Below are positions 56,719-63,829 of a stretch of DNA of 64,000 nt, piece after piece (position 1 is the first letter of the stretch; each line of letters starts with the position of its first letter). The stretch is from IMG/VR virus record IMGVR_UViG_3300021371_000006, positions 1 through 64,000 of that record; one strand, written 5' to 3'. The notes under the pieces were generated by a model, which was not told the origin of the DNA, ran no database searches, and saw only the letters and a program-made list of their open reading frames with translations. The position numbers and the translations under genes are program-made. This DNA is from a virus.

Positions 56719-59715
56719 TTACCTGAGAACGGTTATATAACCACTCGTATCCAAGACCTCCAAATTCCATGCCACTGCCCTAATTGTGTAAGCGTAAACT
56801 CCGTCTTGTACGTAATGCCCACCATTATTAAAACTTCCATCCCATCTTCCATTAGGGTTATCGATTTTAAAGACCACTTGACCCCATCTATTGAAAATAG
56901 ATACTTCCCATGTGTTCCAACACTCTTCGTCGGTTATTACCCCCCAAGAATCGTTTAAACCGTCATTATTAGGACTAAATGCGTTAGGTGCAAATGCCTG
57001 ACCGTCGAATTCATCACAAGGACTAGGAAAAACACAAGTACCATCTTCTATCGTCGCTTCAAAATTATAATTTAATGCGTCCATGTTAGTACATCCAAAC
57101 ACGTCATATTCACATGACCCATCATTTACATTTGCGAACATATTATAATTGTTAGCGTTTAAATCGGTACACCCTAATATATCGTAAGTACAACTACCAT
57201 CATCCACGTTAGCAAGTGAATTATAATTGTTAGCACTTTCATCAGTACACCCAAATACATCATATTCACAAGAACCGTCATCGACTGTAGCTAAGAGGTT
57301 ATAATTATTTGCGGTTGAGTCTGTACAGCCGAAAACGTCATAAGTACAAGACCCATCGTCCACGTTAGCTGTTGAGTTGTAGTTATTTGCTTCTTCATCT
57401 GTACAACCATAAATATCATACGTACATGTACCATCGTCTAAATTCGCATTGGGATTGTAATTATTAGCGCTTTCATCGGTACATCCGAATATATCGTAAG
57501 TACAACTACCATCATCCACATTTGCGTCAGGATTATAGTTATTAGCAGTATCGTCGATACATCCCGCAACATTGCAATTAATTCCGGAATCTCCGATTGT
57601 AAGGACAAGTATATTATTACTAATATTATCATCTTCTCCGAAATTTTCCCATGAGTTAGGACTCTCACCATTTACGTCTAAAACGTGTACACTAACAACA
57701 CCATATGAGTATATGGGGTTAGGCCACTCAATAGAGATATCACCGAATGAGTTTATTGTTGTACCCATCGCATTAAAACAAATAGTGTCGTTTGTTTGTC
57801 CTAAGACTTGAACTTTAATACAGTATTCATTTATCGCGGGATTGGTTAGATTGTTTAGATGTAACGTAGGAACCCAGTATGGGGTAAATCCGTCACAGTA
57901 TTCGTTTATAGTTATACTATCTAATGATAAATCAACCATATATTCACAACTTCCATCATCCTCAGTTGCTAACGGATTATAATTTTCCGCTATTGGGTCT
58001 GTACATCCTAAAACAAGACATACATCGGGGTCACTTATATTATTTAAGTATAAGAACGTATTGTTATATGAATATTCATCAATCTCACCTTCAACATCAT
58101 ATACATTAATTGTTAGTTGAGTTATAAAATCAGGTACATTAATAGTCCATATTAACTGACCCCCACCAGGTTCAATCCAATCAGTACCGTTTAAATTACC
58201 ATTTAAACAAGTATCAAGACCTAATTCAGGTACTTCTACACAATACACAAATAATGTGTCATTTGAATTAAAATTACCCGTATCAGGGTTAACTACTATT
58301 ATACTAATTTCGTTAGAAACTATCCCGTCATCACACACTGCATTTACAAATGAAACATATCCACCTGCGTCAGGAGTATATATTACTTCATCATCACAGT
58401 CGAATAGATTACTATAAAACTCCCAATAAGTGCTATCGCCATGATATTCATTACATAATTCTTCTCCCTCTGGAGTATCACAATATATACATGAGTCATC
58501 ATTTTCGGTTGCTTGTTGATTATAATTACAAGCGATAGGGTCTTGACAACCGTATACAGGTGCAAAAGTACAAGTCCCGTCATCATACCCCGCATTACCA
58601 TTAAAGTTTTCTGCTAAAGGGTCAGTACAACCAGGGTAAATAGGGGGTGGTGCATCACATACATTAATAGAATTTAATTCCATTGATATGTCAGGATAAA
58701 ACTGTGTTTGGTCCGCACATAATCCACACGTCTGGGCCCAACCACCATCAATTTCACCAATAATCGCAGTTTCCGAATAGTTTATTTGCCATAATACAAC
58801 TTCCAAACATGAAGTTAATGTATCAGACTCTAAGATACTTTGGAAACAATCATCATAAAATGTATCGTCAGCAAACATATTATAATTTATTGTATCACCC
58901 GCGTAATACTCAGCAAATGATACAGGATTATCAAATGTCCATCCTAAATGATATTCAGATGCGGTACAACCCCATTCATAATCCCAACCAGGTACGTGTG
59001 CACCTATTTGAACCATATTTACATAATCCATTTGTCCCGACTGACCCACCGTATTTAAAGAAGTGCCACAGTTCCAATGTGATACTACTTCAATACTTAC
59101 GTCATATGTTTCAGGGTCAAATCCAAGGAAATTAACATCACAATCACAAAACGCATCATTATTTACATCAGGACAATCAGTATTAAAAGGTCCGTAGTAT
59201 GGTGTTCCGTCTGAGTTATATACCCAAGCGCCATCAGCTAACCCACAACTACCTAACCTAAGATTAAATTGTGACCAAGCCCCATCAAAAGGGAAAGATA
59301 AACCATAATACGCCCATTCCATAGACTCTTCCCACGATAAATCATTTACTCCACCAGGACCTGGGTCTTCAGGAAACCATGAAGGGAGATTTGGAATGTC
59401 GAACCAAGGGGTTGTTATTGTCCTAGTCTGACCAGGAGGTAAGGGTCCAACATTGTTGTTTGAGGTATAATCTATGGTCCATATTGGTGCACTTGAATTA
59501 AGTGACCAATACATCTTAAGTACGTCCCCTTCCCATTCACTACCCGAATTGTTTGTAACGTCAAATTGAAACTTGACACCACTACCATTATCAGTGACGA
59601 CTACAGAACCCTGTTCTATAAAAACGTCACATTGAGCCCTTAATACTACTGAAAACAAGAGCATTAAAGGTATTAAAAGCACACGGCGTGCCTTATTAAA
59701 AAAAGTAAAATTCAT
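56719..59715 (-). CDS. Giant T9SS type B surface protein with GCTD repeats
   Basis: 998 residues. Signal-like N-terminus (basic ARR, then LLIPLMLLFSVVLRAQ). About 30-340: beta domains with many Trp and Asn. Then ten copies of a roughly 24-residue unit GCTDxxAxNYNxxAxxDDGSCxY, about half of them tandem (about 740-900), with paired Cys and an Asp-rich loop that could bind calcium. The C-terminal 90 residues have FAPNAFSPNNDGLNDSWG, FNRWGQVVF and GVYAYTIRAV, the CHU_C/type B sorting domain of gliding adhesins. Export would need the host T9SS and a SprF-like partner, which the phage carries at 49870. Confidence 0.9.
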   Translation of the reverse strand: MNFTFFNKARRVLLIPLMLLFSVVLRAQCDVFIEQGSVVVTDNGSGVKFQFDVTNNSGSEWEGDVLKMYWSLNSSAPIWTIDYTSNNNVGPLPPGQTRTITTPWFDIPNLPSWFPEDPGPGGVNDLSWEESMEWAYYGLSFPFDGAWSQFNLRLGSCGLADGAWVYNSDGTPYYGPFNTDCPDVNNDAFCDCDVNFLGFDPETYDVSIEVVSHWNCGTSLNTVGQSGQMDYVNMVQIGAHVPGWDYEWGCTASEYHLGWTFDNPVSFAEYYAGDTINYNMFADDTFYDDCFQSILESDTLTSCLEVVLWQINYSETAIIGEIDGGWAQTCGLCADQTQFYPDISMELNSINVCDAPPPIYPGCTDPLAENFNGNAGYDDGTCTFAPVYGCQDPIACNYNQQATENDDSCIYCDTPEGEELCNEYHGDSTYWEFYSNLFDCDDEVIYTPDAGGYVSFVNAVCDDGIVSNEISIIVVNPDTGNFNSNDTLFVYCVEVPELGLDTCLNGNLNGTDWIEPGGGQLIWTINVPDFITQLTINVYDVEGEIDEYSYNNTFLYLNNISDPDVCLVLGCTDPIAENYNPLATEDDGSCEYMVDLSLDSITINEYCDGFTPYWVPTLHLNNLTNPAINEYCIKVQVLGQTNDTICFNAMGTTINSFGDISIEWPNPIYSYGVVSVHVLDVNGESPNSWENFGEDDNISNNILVLTIGDSGINCNVAGCIDDTANNYNPDANVDDGSCTYDIFGCTDESANNYNPNANLDDGTCTYDIYGCTDEEANNYNSTANVDDGSCTYDVFGCTDSTANNYNLLATVDDGSCEYDVFGCTDESANNYNSLANVDDGSCTYDILGCTDLNANNYNMFANVNDGSCEYDVFGCTNMDALNYNFEATIEDGTCVFPSPCDEFDGQAFAPNAFSPNNDGLNDSWGVITDEECWNTWEVSIFNRWGQVVFKIDNPNGRWDGSFNNGGHYVQDGVYAYTIRAVAWNLEVLDTSGYITVLR
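57000..57560 (-). repeat. Tandem coding repeats (GCTD units)
   Basis: About seven consecutive near-regular units of roughly 72-75 bp inside the adhesin gene; each encodes GCTDxxANNYN and DDGSCxYD. Good substrate for slippage or recombination. Confidence 0.75.
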
Positions 59716-59771
59716 TAATTTATAGGTTTACTTGTTTATGAAGAACTACACCTATAAATAGTTTATAACGG

Positions 59772-60269
59772 TCAATAAGTAGAAAATCCTTTCCTAAAAT
59801 CGTCCCATATAACCTCAGCTTCTTCGTATAATAAGGAAGAAAATACAGAGGGTTCATGAGGTCTATTTATTAACTTAACACCCCACTCGTTAGGGGTTTT
59901 ATTACCTTTTGTAACATTACATCTAGAACAACAAGTAACCAAATTTTTCCAAGTATTCTTACCTCCACGAGAACGAGGTATAATGTGGTCGATAGTTAGA
60001 TTTTTTTTTGAACCGCAATATTGGCAGGTAGACTTATCTCTTTTAAAAATTCTTTTTCTATTAACTTTTAATGAGGTTCTTCGATATCTAATATAATTTA
60101 ATAACCTTATAATTACGGGACGAACAAATTTACCTATAGTGGTGACGATATCACGGTCTCCCTTTTTTACTATTTCTGCTTTACCTTTGTTCACCAATAT
60201 AAACCCTCTATGTAAAGTTGTGATATTTAATGGTGAAAAATCAGAATTTAGTACAAGTACGTTACTCAT
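59772..60269 (-). CDS. HNH endonuclease
   Basis: 165 residues. CQYCG, then DHIIPRSRGG, NLVTCCSRCN and KGNKTP: a complete HNH motif with two CxxC zinc pairs (about 83-125). The N-terminal LVLNSDFSPLNI block is common to this bacterial and phage HNH family. It should nick or cut DNA. It is free-standing, so it may be a homing nuclease, a packaging-associated nuclease or a host-DNA degrader. Confidence 0.88.
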   Translation of the reverse strand: MSNVLVLNSDFSPLNITTLHRGFILVNKGKAEIVKKGDRDIVTTIGKFVRPVIIRLLNYIRYRRTSLKVNRKRIFKRDKSTCQYCGSKKNLTIDHIIPRSRGGKNTWKNLVTCCSRCNVTKGNKTPNEWGVKLINRPHEPSVFSSLLYEEAEVIWDDFRKGFSTY

Positions 60270-60318
60270 TATGTTTTTTTTTATAATATAAAATATAATA
60301 ATTTATTAGTCAAAAAAA

Positions 60319-60342
60319 AACCCCCGATTTGTTCGGGGGTTT
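60319..60342. terminator. Bidirectional terminator
   Basis: AACCCCCGA/TTCGGGGGTT stem, A-rich on one side and T-rich on the other; ends the leftward holin-like gene. Confidence 0.75.
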
Positions 60343-60360
60343 TAATTTTAAAGGTTTTTA

Positions 60361-60591
60361 TTATTTGGCCTCGGCCTCCTTAACTATTTCGAATCTATCT
60401 TTGTTCCTAAAGAATCCAAAGACCGCTATTCCTAAACCTATTAGAACCTCGATAGCATTTATTACTGAATCTAAATTCTCAGTTAATAAGTCTACCAAAG
60501 GTATCCATGTGTTCAAACCTGTTAGTACCAACAAAGTACCAATTGCGGTTAATCCGTGTCTAATAAGACTTTTAATTTCTGCTGTTCCCAT
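60361..60591 (-). CDS. Holin-like small membrane protein
   Basis: 76 residues. MGTAEIKSLIRHGLTAIGTL starts it; two hydrophobic helices at about 12-30 and 43-62 (VINAIEVLIGLGIAVFGFF) and a charged C-terminal tail. Several phage holins of the two-helix type look like this. It is far from the amidase and spanin-like genes, so the call rests only on shape. Confidence 0.6.
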   Translation of the reverse strand: MGTAEIKSLIRHGLTAIGTLLVLTGLNTWIPLVDLLTENLDSVINAIEVLIGLGIAVFGFFRNKDRFEIVKEAEAK

Positions 60592-60644
60592 ATTAAATAT
60601 TTTTTTACAGTTTATTGTAATAAATATCTACAAATATATAAAAA

Positions 60645-60675
60645 ACAAAAAAGGGGGGTGTTACCCCCCCCCCTT
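60645..60675 (-). terminator. Hairpin terminator
   Basis: GGGGGGTG-TTA-CCCCCCCCCC followed on the - strand by T-rich sequence; ends the gene at 60677. Confidence 0.55.
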
Positions 60676-60676
60676 C

Positions 60677-61264
60677 TCACATCTTCACCATCACTCCTCC
60701 CATACCATTCCACTTAACAATCGCCCTTTTAGGAATCCAAAACTCAAACTCACCAATCTCATCAATTTTTCGAGACATATCCTTTTTATAATTCTCGATT
60801 GCGACAGTGTCGTAAGCGCTACGAGGATGAGCAACACCAACATACTTAGAACACACAGGACCGATACCTGTCAACTTAGAAACATCATCAGTAAGGGTTT
60901 TAGCGCAACAACGACATACACCTCCGTTTTCTTTCGTCAACTTGCCTTTGACCCGAAGTGCTCGGTCAGTCATACCCGTAACCGCAGTTACATCGATAAG
61001 GATGGGGTGAAACTCAAGACCATACTCTTCTTTAATACCCAATGCAATCTTACGACCAATCTTGATGGTATCACCAACCAAAGTGATATTCAAACGCTGT
61101 TGAGCCTGTTCATGACGACGAGCACCCTCGATAACACGAATAGCTGCTGCGGTTTGATTATCGGTCAGTGAGTTAAACTTATTAAGACCTCTTTTGAGTG
61201 AGTTCATAAAATTGTTGGTTCCGTTGTAGTTCTGCACTTCTTCGATTACTTGTTCTTGAGTCAT
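60677..61264 (-). CDS. Protein with a DUF6011-like zinc motif
   Basis: 195 residues from ATG at 61264. CRCCAKTLTDDVSKLTGIGP followed by VCSKY has the CxxC...GIGPxC pattern of small zinc domains in actinobacterial and phage proteins (DUF6011). The N-terminal half is helical and basic, and the central part alpha/beta (LGIKEEYGLEFHPILIDVTA). Probably nucleic-acid related. Host-type promoter at 61295-61326; codon use is somewhat GC-richer than the flanks. Confidence 0.68.
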   Translation of the reverse strand: MTQEQVIEEVQNYNGTNNFMNSLKRGLNKFNSLTDNQTAAAIRVIEGARRHEQAQQRLNITLVGDTIKIGRKIALGIKEEYGLEFHPILIDVTAVTGMTDRALRVKGKLTKENGGVCRCCAKTLTDDVSKLTGIGPVCSKYVGVAHPRSAYDTVAIENYKKDMSRKIDEIGEFEFWIPKRAIVKWNGMGGVMVKM

Positions 61265-61294
61265 ATTAATATTGTTTATGTGGTGATTGTGATA

Positions 61295-61326
61295 CAAATA
61301 TAAGTCAAAAATCCCCTACTGCCAAA
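61295..61326 (-). promoter_or_regulatory. Bacteroidota-type promoter
   Basis: On the - strand TTTG (61326-61323), a 20-bp spacer, TATATTTG (61302-61295). It overlaps the tmRNA terminator. Confidence 0.6.
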
Positions 61327-61340
61327 ACAATAGGGGATTT
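61309..61340 (-). terminator. Terminator downstream of tmRNA
   Basis: On the - strand AAATCCCCTA ... TAGGGGATTTTT. The -33 box of the next promoter sits in its loop. Confidence 0.6.
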
Positions 61341-61345
61341 ATTTG

Positions 61346-61732
61346 TGGAGGTGCTGGGGCTCGAACCCAGGTCCCAAATATTTCAAATATAGAGTCCTAC
61401 ACGTTTAGTTCATTATTAATTCTTAATAATCCGAAATATTCAGTTGAATTTTAACATCCTCCACTGACAATAGATGTATGACTCGATTTAGGGTTCAGTC
61501 ATTTTTCCACCACTACAACGGACTTCTGTTCCAAGGTTAACGTCCTGACCGACCCGTGGTAAACGATGCCTTAGGCAGCGTAAACCTCTTCAGTGCGGAG
61601 TAAACCGACAGCCTGAAGTTTTGCGAAAGTTTCGCCTGTTACAAATTGAAACCGTAGATTAAAGTGATAGGTATCCTCTCACTACGTGCACTCTACACCT
61701 GACCATACCGGTCAAATCCATAAAACACCCCC
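61346..61732 (-). ncRNA. ssrA: Transfer-messenger RNA (tmRNA)
   Basis: 387 nt. The 5' end GGGGGTGTTTTATGGATTTG matches the tmRNA start, and GGGGGTG pairs with CACCTCC at the 3' end, after the T arm CTGGG-TTCGAGC-CCCAG. A tag frame fits at 61636-61571: 21 codons from GETFAK to EEVYAA, then TAA. The tag starts with GE, as in Bacteroidota, but is longer than usual and ends YAA instead of the usual LAA. tmRNA frees stalled ribosomes and tags their products for proteolysis, often by ClpXP; this phage also encodes ClpP. The promoter is at 61752. Confidence 0.85.
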
Positions 61733-61751
61733 ATATTTTCAAAGAACACTA

Positions 61752-61782
61752 CAAATATAAATATAAATCTTAAACAATCAAA
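61752..61782 (-). promoter_or_regulatory. Bacteroidota-type promoter for tmRNA
   Basis: On the - strand TTTG (61782-61779), a 19-bp spacer, TATATTTG (61759-61752). The following TAGTGTTCTTT matches the promoter in the tRNA array. Confidence 0.65.
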
Positions 61783-62346
61783 TCACTTTCGAACATTTAC
61801 TACAGAATAATAAGTATTTGTTTCTCGGTCATAAAGAACTGATACAGAAATATAGTTATACTTACTATTTGTTAAAATTTTCCAGTGTGGGGGACTTTTT
61901 TGATACTGTAAAAAAAACTGAGAAACATTATTAACATCCGACCTATGATTAGACCCACAACATTCACCACAAGTATCAAAACCCGCCCAATCAATCCGAT
62001 TTGTGAAACTGTTATACCCTTCACCATGACCAACTTTACCTGTTTTTACCTGATTTTCATTCCAAGGCACAGTCAGTAGAGATTCCATGTCATCATCGTA
62101 TTCTAATCCATTCAATCCATGATTTACTCTCCATTCGTTTAATGTATTTACAAAACGTTTTTCCATTTCCCAACAAAGAGAATCAATATTTACCTGAGGT
62201 ACTGGTGTTGGGATATATCCTTCACATGAAACTTCAACCTCATTACCCTTATCATCAATATAATAACATTTAGCACCTTCCCATGTAATTTGAGATGTGG
62301 TCGTTAATGAAATCAAACAAAAAAGGAGGGGTAATAGATTCTTCAT
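61783..62346 (-). CDS. Exported CAP (SCP-like) domain protein
   Basis: 187 residues from ATG at 62346; an ATG two codons earlier is possible. Signal peptide MKNLLPLLFCLISLTTTSQ. The CAP fold is suggested by FVNTLNEWRVNHGLNGLEYDD, the GHGEGYNSF region with His and Glu, and a late YNYISVSVLYDRE...YYSVVNVRK. Bacterial CAP proteins are secreted and may bind lipids or act as proteases; the role is usually unknown. The Cys pairs (CGECCG) are unusual. Another exported, host-like gene. Confidence 0.72.
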   Translation of the reverse strand: MKNLLPLLFCLISLTTTSQITWEGAKCYYIDDKGNEVEVSCEGYIPTPVPQVNIDSLCWEMEKRFVNTLNEWRVNHGLNGLEYDDDMESLLTVPWNENQVKTGKVGHGEGYNSFTNRIDWAGFDTCGECCGSNHRSDVNNVSQFFLQYQKSPPHWKILTNSKYNYISVSVLYDRETNTYYSVVNVRK

Positions 62347-62383
62347 AAACATAAAGATAGTGAAAGTTTTTCTTTATACAAAC

Positions 62384-62391
62384 TATTTATA
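62384..62391 (+). promoter_or_regulatory. TATTTATA late-promoter-like element
   Basis: 21 bases before the ATG at 62405. Confidence 0.5.
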
Positions 62392-62404
62392 AAGAAAAAT
62401 TACA

Positions 62405-63829
62405 ATGAAGCGTAATATTATAAATGAAGTTAACCGCATGAGACAAATTATGGGGTTGGAGTTAGTTTTAGAACAAACTGACAATATAGAAAGAGTGTTT
62501 GTCTCATTATTAGATGAAAAGAGTAAAATTTATTGGGAAAGTGCTGGTGATGATTTCAGTTGTTCACCAAGATATTATTTCAAATATAGATTCCCTGTTT
62601 CAGAATTAGAGTCTGAAAAGTTACCGGAAAAAACAACAACAAGAAGAGGTGTTGATGGACAATATCTATACAGTAGTTACAATTACATCCCTAAATCATA
62701 TTTTAAAGATGAAAGCCAATATCGTAACTCTGTAAAAGAGTTAAGAAATATTGAAGACCAAAACGGTGACCGTTTAGGTCAAGTAAAATTCGGATTCCCT
62801 CTCGGCGAAGATTCGTTAAATCCGGACTTTAATGAGTCATCACTTAACGCTTGTAAAACTGGTAGTAAGGGTGTAAAAGGAAAAGACAAAAGACAATCAG
62901 GTGCCGATGTTCCTCCTATGACAGAAGAAAATAAAGAAGGGTTCATTCAATATTTTATCGATTGGTGTACTAAAAAATACCCTGAAAAGAAAGATGAAAG
63001 TACTCCTGATATAGGTGAATGTAGAAAAAATATTAAATCAATACGTCTAATACCTGGTAAGTTATCAAAAGAAGAAAAAGATGAAACTGTAATACCCGCG
63101 GTTAAAGTTAATCACTCAATAGACAAGAAAACTGAAGGTGAACCATTCCCTAACAACTCAACAAGAGTGGGTCAAGGCGTCGTTGAGTGGACTAAAAAAT
63201 TTAAAGGTGATATTACCGATTTTCTAAAACAATTTCCAGATGCTAAAGTTTCAGTGGCGAATAAAGTAGACGGTGAAAACTACCCATTTGTAATTGCGAC
63301 ATCAGCGTCAAGATACAGAAATACAGGAGAGGCTCAGCAAATGAATTTTAAAGAACTTTCTCAAGAGAGAGCTGAAAGTGTATATAGTTACATAGTTAAT
63401 GAATTAAGTTCTTTAGTACCCGACATAAGTACAGTAAATGTCACTTTAAATTCTAATGGTAGAAATGGTGACGGTTCATCAGGACCAAATCCACCAAGTC
63501 CAAATCAATTTTCTGATGGTGGTGGTGACCCTAATTCATTTAAACAAGAGGGTGACAGAACATTTAATGGGCAAGAACCACACAGTTCACCAAATGAATA
63601 TGAACAGTATAAATATTGTATAATACAATTGGCTGTTAAATTTGATTATGATACAGAAAAGAGTGAACCTGGTACTGATGATAAAATTGGTGAATGGGAT
63701 ATTAAAATAACAAGTGATACACAACCAACAGGAGGGAGAAACCGTAAGATTTTTAATTTTATTAAGAGCGGTGGTGGTGTCGGATTTTTTGAAGACAGTG
63801 GTGGTATAGGATGTGCAGCATATGACTAA
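62405..63829 (+). CDS. Leader-bearing protein with an OmpA-like domain
   Basis: 474 residues. Leader IINEVNRMRQIMGLELVLEQ (residues 5-24), where the last site reads V-L-E then Q. An aromatic, Lys-rich middle follows. About 270-400: FPDAKVSVANKVDG, a Ser/Arg loop and LSQERAESVYSYIVNEL, which resembles the OmpA C-terminal fold that grips peptidoglycan, with a long Gly/Pro/Asn insertion (about 350-385). The C-terminus is Gly-rich. No signal peptide, so it is not a normal outer-membrane protein; virion-carried wall binding is inferred. The next gene starts on its stop codon. Confidence 0.65.
   Translation: MKRNIINEVNRMRQIMGLELVLEQTDNIERVFVSLLDEKSKIYWESAGDDFSCSPRYYFKYRFPVSELESEKLPEKTTTRRGVDGQYLYSSYNYIPKSYFKDESQYRNSVKELRNIEDQNGDRLGQVKFGFPLGEDSLNPDFNESSLNACKTGSKGVKGKDKRQSGADVPPMTEENKEGFIQYFIDWCTKKYPEKKDESTPDIGECRKNIKSIRLIPGKLSKEEKDETVIPAVKVNHSIDKKTEGEPFPNNSTRVGQGVVEWTKKFKGDITDFLKQFPDAKVSVANKVDGENYPFVIATSASRYRNTGEAQQMNFKELSQERAESVYSYIVNELSSLVPDISTVNVTLNSNGRNGDGSSGPNPPSPNQFSDGGGDPNSFKQEGDRTFNGQEPHSSPNEYEQYKYCIIQLAVKFDYDTEKSEPGTDDKIGEWDIKITSDTQPTGGRNRKIFNFIKSGGGVGFFEDSGGIGCAAYD

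Noticed and set aside
57000-57560. Regular repeats that might suggest a CRISPR array
   Set aside because: The repeat units are coding (GCTD modules), have no unique spacers, and no cas genes are present.
56950-59140. Several + strand frames rich in His, Tyr and Leu opposite the adhesin gene
   Set aside because: They mirror the Asp/Asn-rich repeat codons of the real gene and have no starts or signals of their own.
60329-61171. 280-codon + strand frame opposite the holin-like and zinc-motif genes
   Set aside because: It spans two terminators and two supported antisense genes; composition is Ile/Asn/Thr shadow text.
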